Below, one piece after another: positions 26,327 to 38,730 of a DNA stretch of 64,000 bases. This stretch comes from Takakia lepidozioides (Eukaryota; Streptophyta; Takakiopsida; Takakiales; Takakiaceae), in contig CM060732.1 in the NCBI GenBank assembly GCA_030704615.1, forward strand, positions 63,467,053 to 63,531,052. The letters run 5' to 3'. Each line of letters begins with the position of its first letter. Position 1 is the first letter of the stretch. The position numbers and the translations under genes are program-made. The notes beneath the pieces are model-generated. The model had not been told where the DNA came from. It was given only the letters and a program-made list of their open reading frames with translations, and made no database searches.

Positions 26327-29300
26327 TTACGCTGTCCACGAAGCGGATCTAGTGAGACCGGGCTTCATCTTCTTGTCTTCCTCCAGTCCGATCATGCCCA
26401 AGTGTGAGGGGTCCTCCAACATCATCTTGGACACCAAATAGCCAGCAATGGACCAAGTCTGGAATTTCCGTGACTGTTTGCCAACATATCGCCCCAGCTT
26501 TCCATCATAATATTCTGGCCACCCATCCGCTGATAGCCTCTGTTCTACCTGCTCAATTGCTCGCCTTGCCATTTGTGGCCTTCCTGCCTTGATGCATGCT
26601 GCCGTCATCATCCATAGCAGCACTGCACCCGAAAATATAAAAGCCAAACCCTAGTATCAAAGTCTGCTGACTTAGGGAGGGAACATTTGACTTTCTCAAA
26701 AACAATATATACACATTAATATCTATAAACATATCACCAACTGAGATACTTTGGTTGCACTTTCAAGGCATATCGGTGGCTGTTTCTCACTAGGATTGGG
26801 ATCATAGTTGGAAAACACACTAGCAACACAAACATGGAATATCTTTCTAGGAATTGGAACTCCCATCCTTTGAGCACGACCACTGGAGCCTTTGAAGAGA
26901 GCTGTGCAGCATATCAGTTTCATTACAACCTGTCTCAATCTGGCAGCAGGCTCACTGCAAACAGTAATCCAGACGAGGGTGAAGTGAAGGGCTGTTTACT
27001 TGGCCAAGAGCCTCCATTGTGGTAGCTCCATCTGGTATTCTTTGGATCACAGCCAGTCACAATTTGCCATTCGCTACCCTCCAGTGCAGGATAAGCCACC
27101 TTTAGTGGCATATCCCCTACGAGTTCGGGCCAGCGCTCTTCAAAGAGGTCCATAATGGCAGAGGCCTGCTCAGATGTCGCAAGGGATGAGAGAATTGCCC
27201 AACAATTACCAATAGCAAACCATCGGAAATCCATCCGGGCAGGGCTCACATTTCCAATGAAGTAACCACCCTTCATGGGCATGAAGTCAAAAACCCAATC
27301 TGGAATGGAATCTGGAATCACGTTGAATTTATTCACAGCTGTATGTGAGTACTCTTCGGTCTTGTAGCGGTAGATGTTGTTGAGCTGGTTATGGTCTAGC
27401 CAGAAGTATTCACGCATGTGAAAGCTCAGAGCATGCAGCCGCTTATCAATACGCTCGATAAACTCCTTCCCCTCCCCTTCTTGCTTAAGAAGACTTTTCG
27501 CAGACCGTAGTGCCATGTAGAAGAGGGCTTGAATTTCAATCGGATACCCATAGATTCCCTGTCATCCCAATCTATTACTATTAGCCCTCTTATCCACAGT
27601 AGCAATAACAAATGATCGTCATAAAAACACTTTGCAGTAAGGCATTGCAAAGGTATTACCCACAAGAACAACCTATTACTATTAGCCCTCTTATCCACAG
27701 TAGCAATAACAAATGATCGTCATAAAAACACTTTGCAGTAAGGCATTGCAAAGGTATTACCCACAAGAACAACCACTCCTGACTTGACATTAACAACTAC
27801 AAGCAGCTAAGTAACTCCCCACAGCTGCCAGGGCCCCCATGCCAGGATGTTACATGTATCATAATACTGGACCCCAAGTTTGAAATCAGAAGAACTGAGT
27901 GGAGTAGGTACATAACAGGTGTACCTCCCTCTTAAAGTCTCAAGCTTCGCAAAGAGCCATACAATTTTGTATGGCATGCACACACTTTGATAGTCACAGT
28001 CAAATGAAGCAACCGGATATTTTCAGGAATACATTAGGCATTGTTAGTGCCTTTTGAGTACACCTCTCATACTGACCAGAGTCGAAGCTCTGTACACTTA
28101 CTAGAAACAGAGAAAAACTACTGGGTTCAAAAACTACTCACCATCCGGCGATCAGTCATACAACACCCATCAGCACAGAGAAGAGTCGGAAAAGTGTCAA
28201 AACCATCCGAGAGGCAGAGTGTCAAAATGAGCCTCATGCCTCTTTGGCAGTCTGGCATGTCTGCTAAGCCGTGGTCTCCTGTTGATTTCACATATGCTCT
28301 TAGAAGAATGATCCACCAAAACCCTGAATCAACTGGGGCAACCCTGCCAATTGCGCTCTCTCCAAAATCTGCTATCATGGTGTCCGTCTTGCGAACTTGG
28401 TCATGCAGCACCTAATCAGTGCAACAGGGATGGGGGAAAAGTTACAGATAAAAGGACGCATGACAGTGCCATTGTACTACAAGATGTACAACACAAAGTA
28501 CTTTGCAACTCCAAGATTATCAATTAGTATAAGGTTTGAGGAATCAATACGTAGGAGCATTTATGGAGACTATGCTGCAGATCAGTGGTCATTGGGAGCT
28601 ACCTTGAAGCTGGCAGGCATTACACCCTCACCAAGCGTGAAACAATCAATGCGCTTCTCAATACCCTGAAGCCGCAGGGTCTTCAGCAAAAAATTCTTCA
28701 CAATCTCTGGCTCCCCATTCATAAGGAATGCCAATGCACTCGGCACAAAATCCCTCACAAAAACCTACACAGAACAAACCCACATTATTAAAGCCACAGT
28801 CACAATACCACTGAAATTCTTCCCACACTCGTAAGACGTGAAAACAAGACTATATTCACACAGCGTGAGAAAAGCATCCCCTGAGAGCCCATTTATGGTA
28901 CTGGAGCTTGCCATGAAAGTAGTGTGGGTTCTGGTCTTCCTGATTTGCTCTCAACTAGTGCATCTATTTCGTGTGGACACATACATACATGTATCAACCA
29001 CAGGAGAACTCAAAGGGAAGGCCATAGCTTTTGGTTCCAACTGGAGCTTCTGGAATGTAGAGAGAAGCAGATTCAGTAACAACATACTTGATGCTTTCAA
29101 AGAGAACTACCATTGAGAGATATATTTTAGCTATCATGCATCAGAAATGTGCACTGTCATCACCCTCAATCATATTACACACAAAGAACCTAGTGGACAG
29201 CAGCCTTCTCTCTCTAATTTTTCCTCCCTGGGAAGTGCATCAGATGGCCAATGACAATGGGCTCTAAGCAGAATTTTCCCCAATGATATATGGGCTTAGG

Positions 29301-30666
29301 TTAAAGGTCTACAATGTATTGAGTTTGGAATATTCTTTTATTCCCCCGGCCACAGCCACTATACCAAAGTACAGAGACAATGGCAATCAATTAGATCTTA
29401 TTTGAGCAGGAAGGATAGTAAATGAGGTCAATGAACATTACAAGGACCACACACATCATAGCAAGTCCTAAGCTCTGCAGCATTCTCAAATAAACAAAGT
29501 CTTTTAAGTACAGTTGCGAAGGATTCTTGAATGACCAGGTTGCTGTAGCACCAAGCAATCCAACTACCAAGAGTTGCTGCTCTTAGGGAAAAGGTTGCTG
29601 GGTTGCCGTTGACTCATTTACAGCACACCATAAAACGGACTCAAAAAACAAAACAAGTGGCCGATAAATCTCTTTGTATAGTGAAACGTCTGTTTGACCA
29701 GGTCCTCACAGCAGTCCCGGCTTCATTCAAATACCCGTAAAATTTGTGTTTTACGAGACGTCACTTAATGAAAGCCAGTTTCGGCAAATCTGCGATAGTA
29801 AGTTCTTACAATCCTCTTATATAATTACCATGGTTACTTATGTTCTGGTTTAGCTCCTTCAGCTTCACATGTTGGTTGCAAAGCGGACAGCACGTTGTGA
29901 ACCTATAAGTATCTTAAATCCCATGATGAAGCATGGAGACAGGAAGTTGTGCCATAAAGAAAGGCCTACCTGAAGGTCAGTCAGTGCCGATGCTCCTGAG
30001 AGCAGGTGTCAGGCCATTCCAGCCACACCTGCCGCCAGCAGGCCAGGGAAATGGGACCCTAGCAGGCACGCAGGCAGCAGGCTCTCAATTTGCCTACACG
30101 ATATAACCTTAAGCATGCGAGTAACGACCGTGACCAGGGATCAGCAGGGCGAATGGAAGTGACAAAAACTATACCTGATTGTAATTGAGAGACTCCTCCG
30201 TTGGGTCCAGGGCAGCAATGGTCCCCACAGGCTTCGACCGAAAATACACCAGAGATTTCCTGAGCCGGTCCCATGCGTCTGCGATCATTGGATGCGGTTC
30301 AAATGTATGCTTCTCCCGCGGTGTTCCCGCTGATACTGAGCGTATGCTTGGAGAGAGCAAGGCCTCCAGGCACTCTGTGGTCTTCGCAGGCTCTAACGAC
30401 CTGGGGGGCCGAGGTGAAGAGAGGTCAGCAGCGATGATGTCGGTGAGAGACCTTTCATCATTGTCCGAGTTGAGGTCGTTGAAAGACCTTTCATCAAAGG
30501 ACTTCTTGGCTCGGTGCGTATGTATGGGCCGAGGCTTCACCTCCAGCAACTTTGCAAAGTCAATGCCATTGTCATTTGAATGGCAGTAGGCATCAAGGTT
30601 CCTTCCTAGAGCCTCTGGTGTGGTGTCCAAGGAGAGGGTGCTTAAGCTGAGCATATCGAAAGGCAT
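26327..30666 (-). CDS. CINV-like: alkaline/neutral invertase (GH100), five exons
   Basis: Hydrolyses sucrose to glucose and fructose. The sequence is cytosolic-type, with no obvious transit peptide. Exons on the minus strand: 30,666-30,175; 28,764-28,603; 28,411-28,142; 27,558-27,000; 26,622-26,327. All borders are GT-AG and phases join, giving about 592 aa, normal for the family. Landmarks: [20 protein letters not shown] and [22 protein letters not shown] across junction 1; [31 protein letters not shown], the block with the proposed catalytic Asp; [40 protein letters not shown]; and a C-terminal RSASWTA. The N-terminal KSFDERS repeats are typical of plant members. I start at ATG 30,666, since the frame above it reads GTG and then an in-frame TAA. 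An upstream exon supplying an earlier ATG is possible. All exons appear open and functional. Confidence 0.93.
27572..27773 (+). repeat. perfect 101-bp tandem duplication in invertase intron 3
   Basis: 27,572-27,672 and 27,673-27,773 appear identical base for base. The copy nearer the exon begins 13 bp upstream of the 3' splice site of the 559-bp exon, so the polypyrimidine/branch-point neighbourhood of that acceptor is duplicated. Confidence 0.9.
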
Positions 30667-31850
30667 ATGGTCCCCTTCCACACTCTGTTAGTATGATGTG
30701 GTATGTCTCAACGAGAGTGACAGTCCCTTAGTCCTCCCTTTAGATTATCGTCCGGAATTGCTGGTTTCAATGTGAGATCTGACCGTAATGGATACTATTC
30801 CAGGCAAACCTATTAATTAAGTTCAAGGGACTCTCTTGACTCTTTCAGAAAGGAGGCTTCAGATGCTACAGAAAGGAAGCTTACCGATGCTAAGTGTTCA
30901 CTGGCTAGTGGATGTCACTCTTCTAGGAAAGTCGGGATCAAACTGCTTGCGGATGATACACGTCAAGCTACTTCCTATCCAGTTTCAGTTTCGTCGGGAT
31001 TTTCAATCGGCATTCCTGAATGCGAACATACATAAACTCGGAATGATCGCACTGTGTTGGACAAGAATAGATGTAACTCAGACCAATTGTTTGCATCAAA
31101 CTTTCCACTTCACTCTCCCTTTCCTTCCCTCCCCCAGCATACAAACAATTCAACAACTCCGCTGTGTCCTTGGCGAGGTGAGACTCCTCAAGATCTAACC
31201 GACACTAAAATGTGCAAGCAAGAAAGAGCGAAACGATCTTCTTAAAAATTGCTAGAGTCTCAGTAAAGGTGCACACAAAATACAACTGCAAGAACCGAAT
31301 TCAATGGCTTACTACAGGCTCAAAACACCAAAACACAGTAATTACTGGAAAGTTGACCGGAGATTGGCTGATCCGCAGATAATACTGATGTCCCTTACAG
31401 GAACAAGTGGAAAGCAATTCGATCTTGGTCAACGCGGACACTGGGAGCAGTTACAAGAAGGTAGAAGCAGCCGCACTGAGCAGGACCTTCCCTTCCGATA
31501 ATGTGAGAGAGAGTGTTGAGGCCAGCACGCAGATTAGTCTGCCAGCTTCGGATCCCTCTCTCTCTCGGACAAGCGCCGCAGAATCACGACTCGGGGAAGA
31601 ATCTGTCAATCCAAATCGCAGCAGAACCTCCCCCCTCAGGAAGAACCAGAAGAAGCAGCAGCAGCAGGAAGACGAGAAACCAGCAGCGCCTCCACTCCGG
31701 GAATCCTAAGAAGAGAGAGAGGAGGGAAGAAAGGAAAAGCAGGAAGAGAAGAGGAAGAGGAAGCGGAAGGTGAAGGGGCAGAGCGAACGCAAGAGAGGCA
31801 ATCGCTGGGCAAACGGAGACACGAAAGAGAAGAGGGCGTCGCGAGGGGCA

Positions 31851-31995
31851 CATTTATAGCGCCCCAGCCTGCGATGCGAGGCGACTGTGCCCGCCAGCTG
31901 GCCACCCGGCCCCGCCTGCCTGCCCCCCATTATTGCCGCTACCGCGCCGCACCCGTGCTCCCCCGCCCGTGCTCCCCCGCGGCCCCACTAATTGG
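31851..31995 (-). promoter_or_regulatory. probable invertase promoter (TATA and CCAAT boxes)
   Basis: On the minus strand CTATAAATG (31,851-31,859) is a good TATA box, with a CCAAT at 31,991-31,995 about 130 bp upstream. The region from 31,850 to 32,010 is CpG-rich. Downstream lies a pyrimidine-rich minus-strand stretch (31,560-31,800) that would be 5' leader. That places the start of transcription near 31,820 and leaves about 1.1 kb of leader, possibly with an intron, before the ATG at 30,666. This is inferred from motif placement only. Confidence 0.45.
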
Positions 31996-34750
31996 CGGGC
32001 GCGGATCGTCACGTCCAATCCCCTTCCCTCTGCACTTATATTTTATTTATCAAAACCAAATTAATAAAAGGCAACTTTTATTTTTAGCGTTATCATACTT
32101 ACTATGCATTTCCAGGGAGAAATAAAGCGAAAATAAAGTGGGGTCGCTAAAATGCATATTTTGTCGCTGCAGTACGATGCACGCGCCACGGGATGCGACA
32201 AAAGGGCTCCAAACTATACTAAACCCCGCCCGACCTTGCAACCGCGCTGCGCCCGGGTGCCCGCGACTGCGACCGCGCCCGGCCGACTGGAGGAGGGGCG
32301 GGCGGGCAGCCGTTTTTACTTTTTCTTACATACGAGACCAAGGGGCGAGCTCTTGGCCCGGCGGGAATACGGCCACGCCCTTTCCTTTAATATAATGTAT
32401 AGGTGCATTTGTCTTTTTTTATTTCGTGTATTTGTATATTGTATGGCAGAGGTTGCGGGGTAAAAAGTTTGGCCCGGGTAGGGGACTGGAGCTTTGGTTT
32501 CCAAGTCGAGTGTTGACTGTAATTTGCGGACATTAATATGCGGTTCGGGTGATTTGATTGCGGGGCAGCCATGTTGACTCTCACGGTTCAATAGCTTTGG
32601 AGTATAGCATCATGGTGGCCAATACGCAACTGCTATACGTACATTCTTTCACCTTCGCGCGACCTAGCCTTGGCATTTCGGCGAGGGTTATTATTCATAT
32701 TAACCGCCGCTAGTTTAGCCAAACGGGCAGGAACCCGTTTGAACGACGGGCCTGCGGGCAGAACGTCGCACTGCGTCCCCCTGCCGTTTGGTCAGGTCGC
32801 CGGCCGTCACGGAACGTTTGTCACAATCGCCGACCGTAGGACGGCCTCAACAGTTTTTGGGCCGGTCCGTAGCCAACGTTTAGCCAGAACCCATTGTGCA
32901 GGATGACATCCGCTGGAGGTAGACGTGCTCGACTAAACCCTTACGGATGGATGGATGAAAGTAGAACTATTGCGCAAGTGCCTAAATTCTGGCTCCACCT
33001 CTCCACACTTGTTTAAAAGAAAAATACTCCAATATAGTAGGTATGAATTATATTAATTTCTCATATGGACGGTCACTAAGCTTCGTTGGTTCCAATTTTA
33101 AGTTAAGATTTGCCGAAGCTGCGCACAAGGATTGTGGAGTCGATAAAGACGGAGCGTGTGAAAGTGTTATGGAAGGTCCAATGAAGAAACCGACGTCACC
33201 ACATTGCCTGTTCCGTCACCAAGCTGGCCACACCTAGTTATGTACCCGCACCCAACTGCTAACTTACTTCCAAACCATGGGCTACCACTGATACAGTACC
33301 GTACGACTCTCTTGTGCACGGCCACTTGGGCAGATTAAAAAAAAACTTAAATCCGAAATAGCGAAAGAAAAAAAGAGGGAAAATCAGAAGCCTACGTGTG
33401 AAAAACGACATTTATGTATTGCCAGACTGGCGAGCAGGATAGCCAATCACGTCCAACCGCGCAGTTTTATTGCGAGCCCCGCTGGCCTGACCGCGACGTG
33501 AGTAGCAGCCTCGCAGTAACCTGCGAGTGACCGCGCCGTAGCCGCGACAACCAGTAGCCCGGTCGGAGTGGCGATAGAGGTAATGAGTGATAGCGCGGGT
33601 TGATAAGTGGTGGCACATGAAGGCGATGCATGACGCGGATTTGAGTGATCTGCGGACTGTGCTTTATGTCAGCGCCCTATATTATATAATAGTACGGCTC
33701 GGAGTCTGAATAACTTATCATCGCTGCTAGGATAAGCAGAGCCGAAGCTAGGACCGAGCCGAGGCCTGAATACGGATCGGAGGTGGGACTCAGAAGTCAC
33801 GGGCTTTCCCACCAGCAGCGTGCGCCGCGTGTTCCCTCCCCCGGGCGACCGGTTACTGCCGGTGGCAGGGCTAAACCCTACCAACCAAAAAGGTGGTTGG
33901 TAGCCAACTTTCCCATCTTTCCCTCCGCCAAAGCCTTGTCTGTTCTTTATTACGTTAAAATAAGTTAGGGATACTGATTGGTCGCTCAGGCCCGGCAGGT
34001 TCCCTTGTCAATATAATACCAACAAAATTCCTTTCAACCTCTCCAAGTTTTTACCTCTTGCTGTACTTAGGTGTTTGGATTGTGCCTCTTGGTATCTTCT
34101 TCTCTGCGGTCTTTTGGTGCTTCCATCTTTTCAAATCCCCCATCCATCCATCGCCTACCTTTTCATGTTCCTGTTCTGCCTTTTCAATTTTGGCTTTTCA
34201 TCTTTCGAGTTCACTTCTTCAAATCTGCCCAAGTGGATGTATGTCAACATCCACCACCATGAAGTCTAAAACCGCATGGAAAGAGCCTCTCAACAGAATT
34301 TCAATCAAATAGGTAGGTATATTCCATGAGCACAAATACAATTTCTCAAGGGCTAATTAAATTCTCCTCTTTTTCAAAAGAAAAGAAAAACATTTATGCA
34401 AAGATTGGAAAATAACCCTCCCTCAGAAACATTTCAGATTATGTCACATTAGAAGGAGAGTGGAAAAAATCACCCCCTATTTTCAATAATTAAAATAACA
34501 AATGTTATTTGTTATTTCCCTTCATTTGAGTTAAAACCACAATATTAGGCTGACAGGTATGTCCGGTCATACGGACCGGACAGGCCACAGCTGTACCTGC
34601 CTCGTACCCGATGCTTCCGCGACCTCTTTAACCATGGTTAGGTATCAGACTCCCGGATAAGGATGACTAGGCTAGCACGTGCGAACGATATTTTAGTGCA
34701 CGTTTTCACTCGGCGTCAGTCGGCGGCTTTCACCTACCTATGTAAAGTTA
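31996..34750. other. GC-variable intergenic region, no gene recognised
   Basis: Includes CpG-rich patches at about 32,150-32,340, 32,640-32,920 and 33,410-33,640 with short open frames but no domain I recognise. These may be promoter-type or old repeat sequence. Confidence 0.35.
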
Positions 34751-35593
34751 CAGTCGACCCTGGCTAAATGTACCCTCTTTATGTGTTCTAAGGGGTGTAA
34801 TTGTTCTCTCTTTTTTACTCCCTAAAATTTTACACTATGCTGCAGTAGGGATGTTATATGTTAAACGTTACGAAAATGGTACTCCCTCCTTTGTAAAGTG
34901 ACCCTTGATTTACGTTATGTCCATATTTGTTAGGAAAGTACCCCGCCTAAAGTAGGTTGAAACATAAATATTTCCATAATAAATAATGTGGAACCACCGA
35001 TATGTGATGATTAAATTTCTGAATTAATATAGGGATGGATGTCGAGCAAATTGGCTCTATATAATGCAATGTAGTTACGTTTCCGACTATGGGGGTTCAC
35101 GAATTTGTTCATTACGAGGAAGAACACGATCTGAACACTCCACTTGCACCTACGGAAAGCTTAGGAACTCGTTGATCCATGTGCAAACGTTGAAACTGAA
35201 GATGACAAAGACGAACCTATTTTAGATCCAGTGGCACAAGTGACATTTTCCAATGTTCAGGAGGAATTCAAAGTGATTAATATGTTTCTAGAACAACAAC
35301 CCTCGGTGGTTGGTTGAGAGACTTTCCAATAGGGTTAGATCTCTAGAAAATAGTCTAAGTTATCTACGTTGCAAGTTGCAAATTGTCGAAATGACACTAT
35401 TGACATAATTTTCAGTCGATTTGACATGTAACTCTGTAAATGTTATATTTTTGACATCATCCCTGGTTTACTGTTACATGGATAAATGTTAAGAAGAGTC
35501 TTGGCCGGCCTCTTTAATTAGTAATATGTTATCACTCTGTTATTGTTGTTTTTTTCTTACTCCCAAGGCGTAACAATAAAGGAGGGTGGACTG
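34751..35593 (+). mobile_element. Tigger/pogo-like transposon relic
   Basis: The left end CAGTCGACCCT sits directly after TA, as expected for a pogo/Tigger insertion, and the family-typical CAGTYGACCCT end is recognisable. The inverted right end reads CAGTCCACCCT at 35,593, 10 of 11 matching. Between them, broken plus-strand frames near 35,200-35,330 contain EPILDPVAQVTF and INMFLEQQP, in the style of the acidic C-terminal region of DDE_1 transposases. The TA is not preserved at the right end and the coding part is fragmentary. Confidence 0.5.
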
Positions 35594-37139
35594 CCACGAT
35601 TAATTAGTTGTCTTTTATTTACACGTGTTATTTAAACTATATTCAAGTTGTCGGTAACCAGTTCATGGATGGATGAATAAAGAACCATTCGTCCGGCTAT
35701 CCCCTCACCTTTTGAAGGTAGTAAAAGTGAATTAGTAGAAAGCGAAGCGTAATTAGTAGACGCGTGCGGCCGACAGCAGGGCCCCACCGCGGTAACCCGA
35801 GGCAAGCGGAACCCGGCGCAGGATCCAGGGTCGCCTGATGGGAACAGGCGCGACGGTGATTACGAAACGCGTGGCGATTAGCCCTGAAGCTCTCTCCCTG
35901 GGAATGGCCGCACGCCCCATTGGGCGCAGCGTGGCACCCCTGCTGCTGTGGTTGGAGCCCTGTGGCGTCGTGGCAAGGGCGTGCCGCCTTATTGGCTGCC
36001 AACTGCAACACTCTCGATAAACGATGTCTCCAGTGGGTTGGATGCTTGGAAAATTCTCTTCGGCCTAAGAACGCCTAAGAACTCTTAGGCCTAAGAATCG
36101 TGTTGCAGCTCCCAACTTTGCTCAACCTGGGGTTTAAGAGTATGAATACTTTTCCTTACTTTATTAATAAAATTTATCCGAGCAGTTCTCTAGATTTGTT
36201 TTTCTTAAAAGAAAAGAAACATGGGTGAAAAATCCGGTATGAGTACAGCCACTGCAAGCCTCCATAATTGTTACACAATTAGAAAACTCTTTATCTCTTT
36301 TTTTATTTTTATTTTTTAAAAAGTTTATAAATGGAAACACCCAAATCAGACCCCTTAATTATAGTGAGAGAAAATAACCAGTGCTGTTGGACTGGTATAC
36401 ATATAACAAACTGGAATCAATGATGATAATATACTGGTATGAAGTACCAGAGCAAGTCTGGTGTCAGCTAGCTCCACTCCCTAGCATATATTGGTATTGG
36501 CCTGGTATTGTTTTTATTGATTCTATGGGCTATACCTACCAGCCTCGTATGTGGTTAAAAATTTGGTACCTGATACCAGTATCAGTATCAGATCCATTCT
36601 GTAAGGAATACCTAGTTATGAGTATTGACGGCACAACTCTATAAGTCTCCCTAAATAGCCTCAACAAAAAAGGTATTTTAGTACAATGGATGCTATTTAA
36701 GACCTATCTATTTTTTCGAAATACCTTTCTTGAAAATAGTGGACCGGCTGTAGTCAGTCATCCCATCAGCCGGTCATCCAAGTGTGTAGTCAAAGTTTCA
36801 TAAATATTCAAAATACACGTATACACCAAAAATTCCAGTCCCAATATGTATGTGGCTTGATTTGATGGTGCTTGGCCATGAGATACAGCCGGAAACCCCC
36901 CTCCAGCAGCCCCCCTCCAGCAGCCTACTCGGATGTGCGAGTGCTCCACGTCAAATGCTCCCCACCCCCCATCTCCCTCTACCCGGCCTGTGCAGCCTCA
37001 AGTGCCCCGCCCGCGTTCCCCCCCACAAACCCCGTCAATTCCCCCCTCACTTGCACGGACCCCGCCCGCGTTCCCCCCCCTCCCCCCACAAACCCCGTCA
37101 ATTCCCCCCTCACTTGCACGGACCCCGCCCGCGTTCCCC
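35594..37139. other. intergenic region with short repeats
   Basis: 36,050-36,100 has overlapping direct and inverted copies of CCTAAGAA. 36,390-36,600 is unusually rich in TGGTA/TACCA. 37,024-37,139 is a C-rich tandem duplication with units at 37,024 and 37,087 (63-bp period). A similar C-rich phrase (CCCCCTCACTTGCACGGA) is at about 53,040. No gene is recognisable. Confidence 0.45.
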
Positions 37140-37257
37140 TAACCACTCCAGGGTTTAAATCTGCCTTGACCCCTGGATTGACACTTGGGCCAATCCCAAT
37201 ATGTAAAAGCTAGCTATTTCCTAGCTAGTTTCACACTAGTGGTAAAATAACTTGACA
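37140..37257 (-). repeat. truncated 3' LTR, 118 bp
   Basis: This is nearly the same as 52,040-52,162 and 59,917-60,040, including the shared phrases CCTTGACCCCTGGATTGACA and TAGTGGTAAAATAACTTGACA (last 20 bases identical). In element orientation it is the first part of the LTR (TGTCAAG...). The rest of the LTR is replaced by unrelated C-rich sequence. No purine-rich tract precedes it. Confidence 0.8.
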
Positions 37258-37339
37258 GCTGTCGTGCGCATACATATCGCTATACAACTACATCGCTGTC
37301 CAAAACCACACAACACATATGCACACCACACACAGTATA

Positions 37340-37475
37340 TCACTAGTCCACCACTAGTCCAGCCACTAGTCCACCACTTGTCCAGCCACTAGTCCAACCA
37401 CTAGGCTACAACTAGTCAGTCACTGGGCTGCCACTATGTTGCACACTATGGCAGTCACTAGTCCACACAATCGCC
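37340..37475. repeat. CCACTAGTCCAG minisatellite
   Basis: About eight imperfect 10-12-bp units built on CCACTAGTCCA lie between the PHD coding end and the truncated LTR, in what would be the 3' untranslated region of the retroelement. Confidence 0.75.
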
Positions 37476-37729
37476 CCCCTAGCTGGTGCTTAGGTCCCTT
37501 TAAGTCCAGGTAGCCACAAGATGTGATAGTGACCATAGCCTCACTAAGTCCTCCACCACTATCCCTACTACACTCAAACTCGATAGATCAAGAGGTCGGG
37601 TGCAAGAGTTGCCCCATCGTTAGTCGCCATCTTACAACCTGTGAACTTGAGCTTGGGATCTCATGTATTGACTCCTATGAGCTTGGCCTCCCATGTCTTG
37701 TTAGATGCCTCCAGTCATGTCCACTGCCA

Positions 37730-37975
37730 CTATCCCAAGCAGTGTGTACACAACCAATCTCCGTTAGGAACCTTCTCAAGAGGTGGAGTCAAGCATCCCA
37801 TATGCCAACCCCTTGAGCATCGATCACACACCAGTATGGTGGCTGCCCCTTTGGCAGACCCACAAAGCATGCACCTCAAACCTGCAGGTACCACTGCCAA
37901 GTTTTGGTCAACTCTGCCATCGACATTGGAAAGGTGACATGACGCACAATTACGCACATGGTCCTTCCAAGTCAT
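37730..37975 (-). pseudogene. C-terminal PHD finger of the retrotransposon pol
   Basis: After the integrase C-terminal region the minus strand reads KDHVRNCASCHLSNVDG and then a complete C4HC3 PHD finger: CMLC, 11 residues, CDRC, 4, H, 2, C, 14, CTHC (about 37,737-37,873). All eight zinc ligands and the tryptophans around WHMGC and DWLC are present. PHD fingers read histone tails, usually the H3 N-terminus. In this position, where many Gypsy elements have a chromodomain, it could steer integration to particular chromatin. That role is inference. The segment is out of frame with the integrase just upstream by a frameshift near 37,985, so it is no longer expressible as one protein here. Confidence 0.85.
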
Positions 37976-38730
37976 GCCATCCCGACCCCTGAGGGCAACA
38001 CCTCTCGAACCCTCAGAATAACACGCCCTGCAGTAACATCCAGTGTCGTAGGAGCAGTCTGCTGCAAATAAACATAGTCACCACTAAACCTCCGAACCCT
38101 AGGACGATATCATCCACCACGTATAGTGGCATACCTCAACGTATCACGGTGCTGTACAATGACAAGGTTCTCAAAAGCCATGGGCATGACTTTCTTGAAC
38201 AACTCTACACGCTGATCACATGCACGTACCCACACGTCCGGATCGTCAAGGTTAAGGACTTGAGCAGTGTCCCTACGAATGGCTGCAGGCAAATCTGGCT
38301 CTCGGCCAAAGAGAAGGAAATATGGTGAGAAGGAGGCAAGTGATGATTGTTTGCTGAACTTGTAGCCCATGGCTAGCCAAGGTACCTGAAGATCCCAATC
38401 TCCTAGGTGTCTTTTTGCAAGCCATACTTGCGCAAACCCCCCTTCACCGTCTGCACCACTCTCTCTGCCAAGCCATCGGCCTCAGGATGATCCCGAGAAG
38501 TGGTACAGTGGTCTATCAAGGCTTTATCACACAAAGCCTGAAAAGCGTTGAATGAAGCACGCACCCTGTCACACACCATGCACCTAGCCACGAACTGTTG
38601 CACCTCTGTGTGCATACCACGCCACCAATACTGCCCCTGCAGTAAACTATGAGTGCGTCACACTCCAAAATGCCCCAACTCCTCATGGGCATGCCGCACT
38701 AACCGTGCACTGTGTTGGGTGAGGCACGAT
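37976..38730 (-). pseudogene. Gypsy-type integrase remnant
   Basis: From 38,730 downwards the minus strand shows the zinc-binding module (HEELGH ... YWWRGMHTEVQQFVARCMVC, an HHCC pattern at about 38,571-38,690). It then jumps directly to ALCDKALIDHCTTSRDHPEADGLAERVVQTVK, the catalytic-core end with its Glu. The part with the two catalytic Asp residues is deleted after RASFNA (about 38,550). The remainder (38,110-38,370) is the region after the core (SPYFLLFGREPDLPA, MAFENLVIVQHRDTLRYATIRGG), followed by a GDYVYLQQTAPTTLDVT C-terminal fold. There are in-frame stops at 38,658-38,660 and near 38,110. Confidence 0.85.

Noticed and set aside
28838-29116. Plus-strand small protein with a hydrophobic start
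   Set aside because: It lies inside invertase intron 1 on the opposite strand, with no homologue that I recognise and no promoter or splice support.
31584-31930. Leu/Ser-rich minus-strand frames near the invertase promoter
   Set aside because: They arise from a CT-rich strand bias and overlap the TATA box; three frames are open at once.
37340-37475. CRISPR-like or regularly spaced repeats
   Set aside because: The units are imperfect, directly adjacent and lack unique spacers of fixed length; it is a minisatellite in a eukaryotic context.
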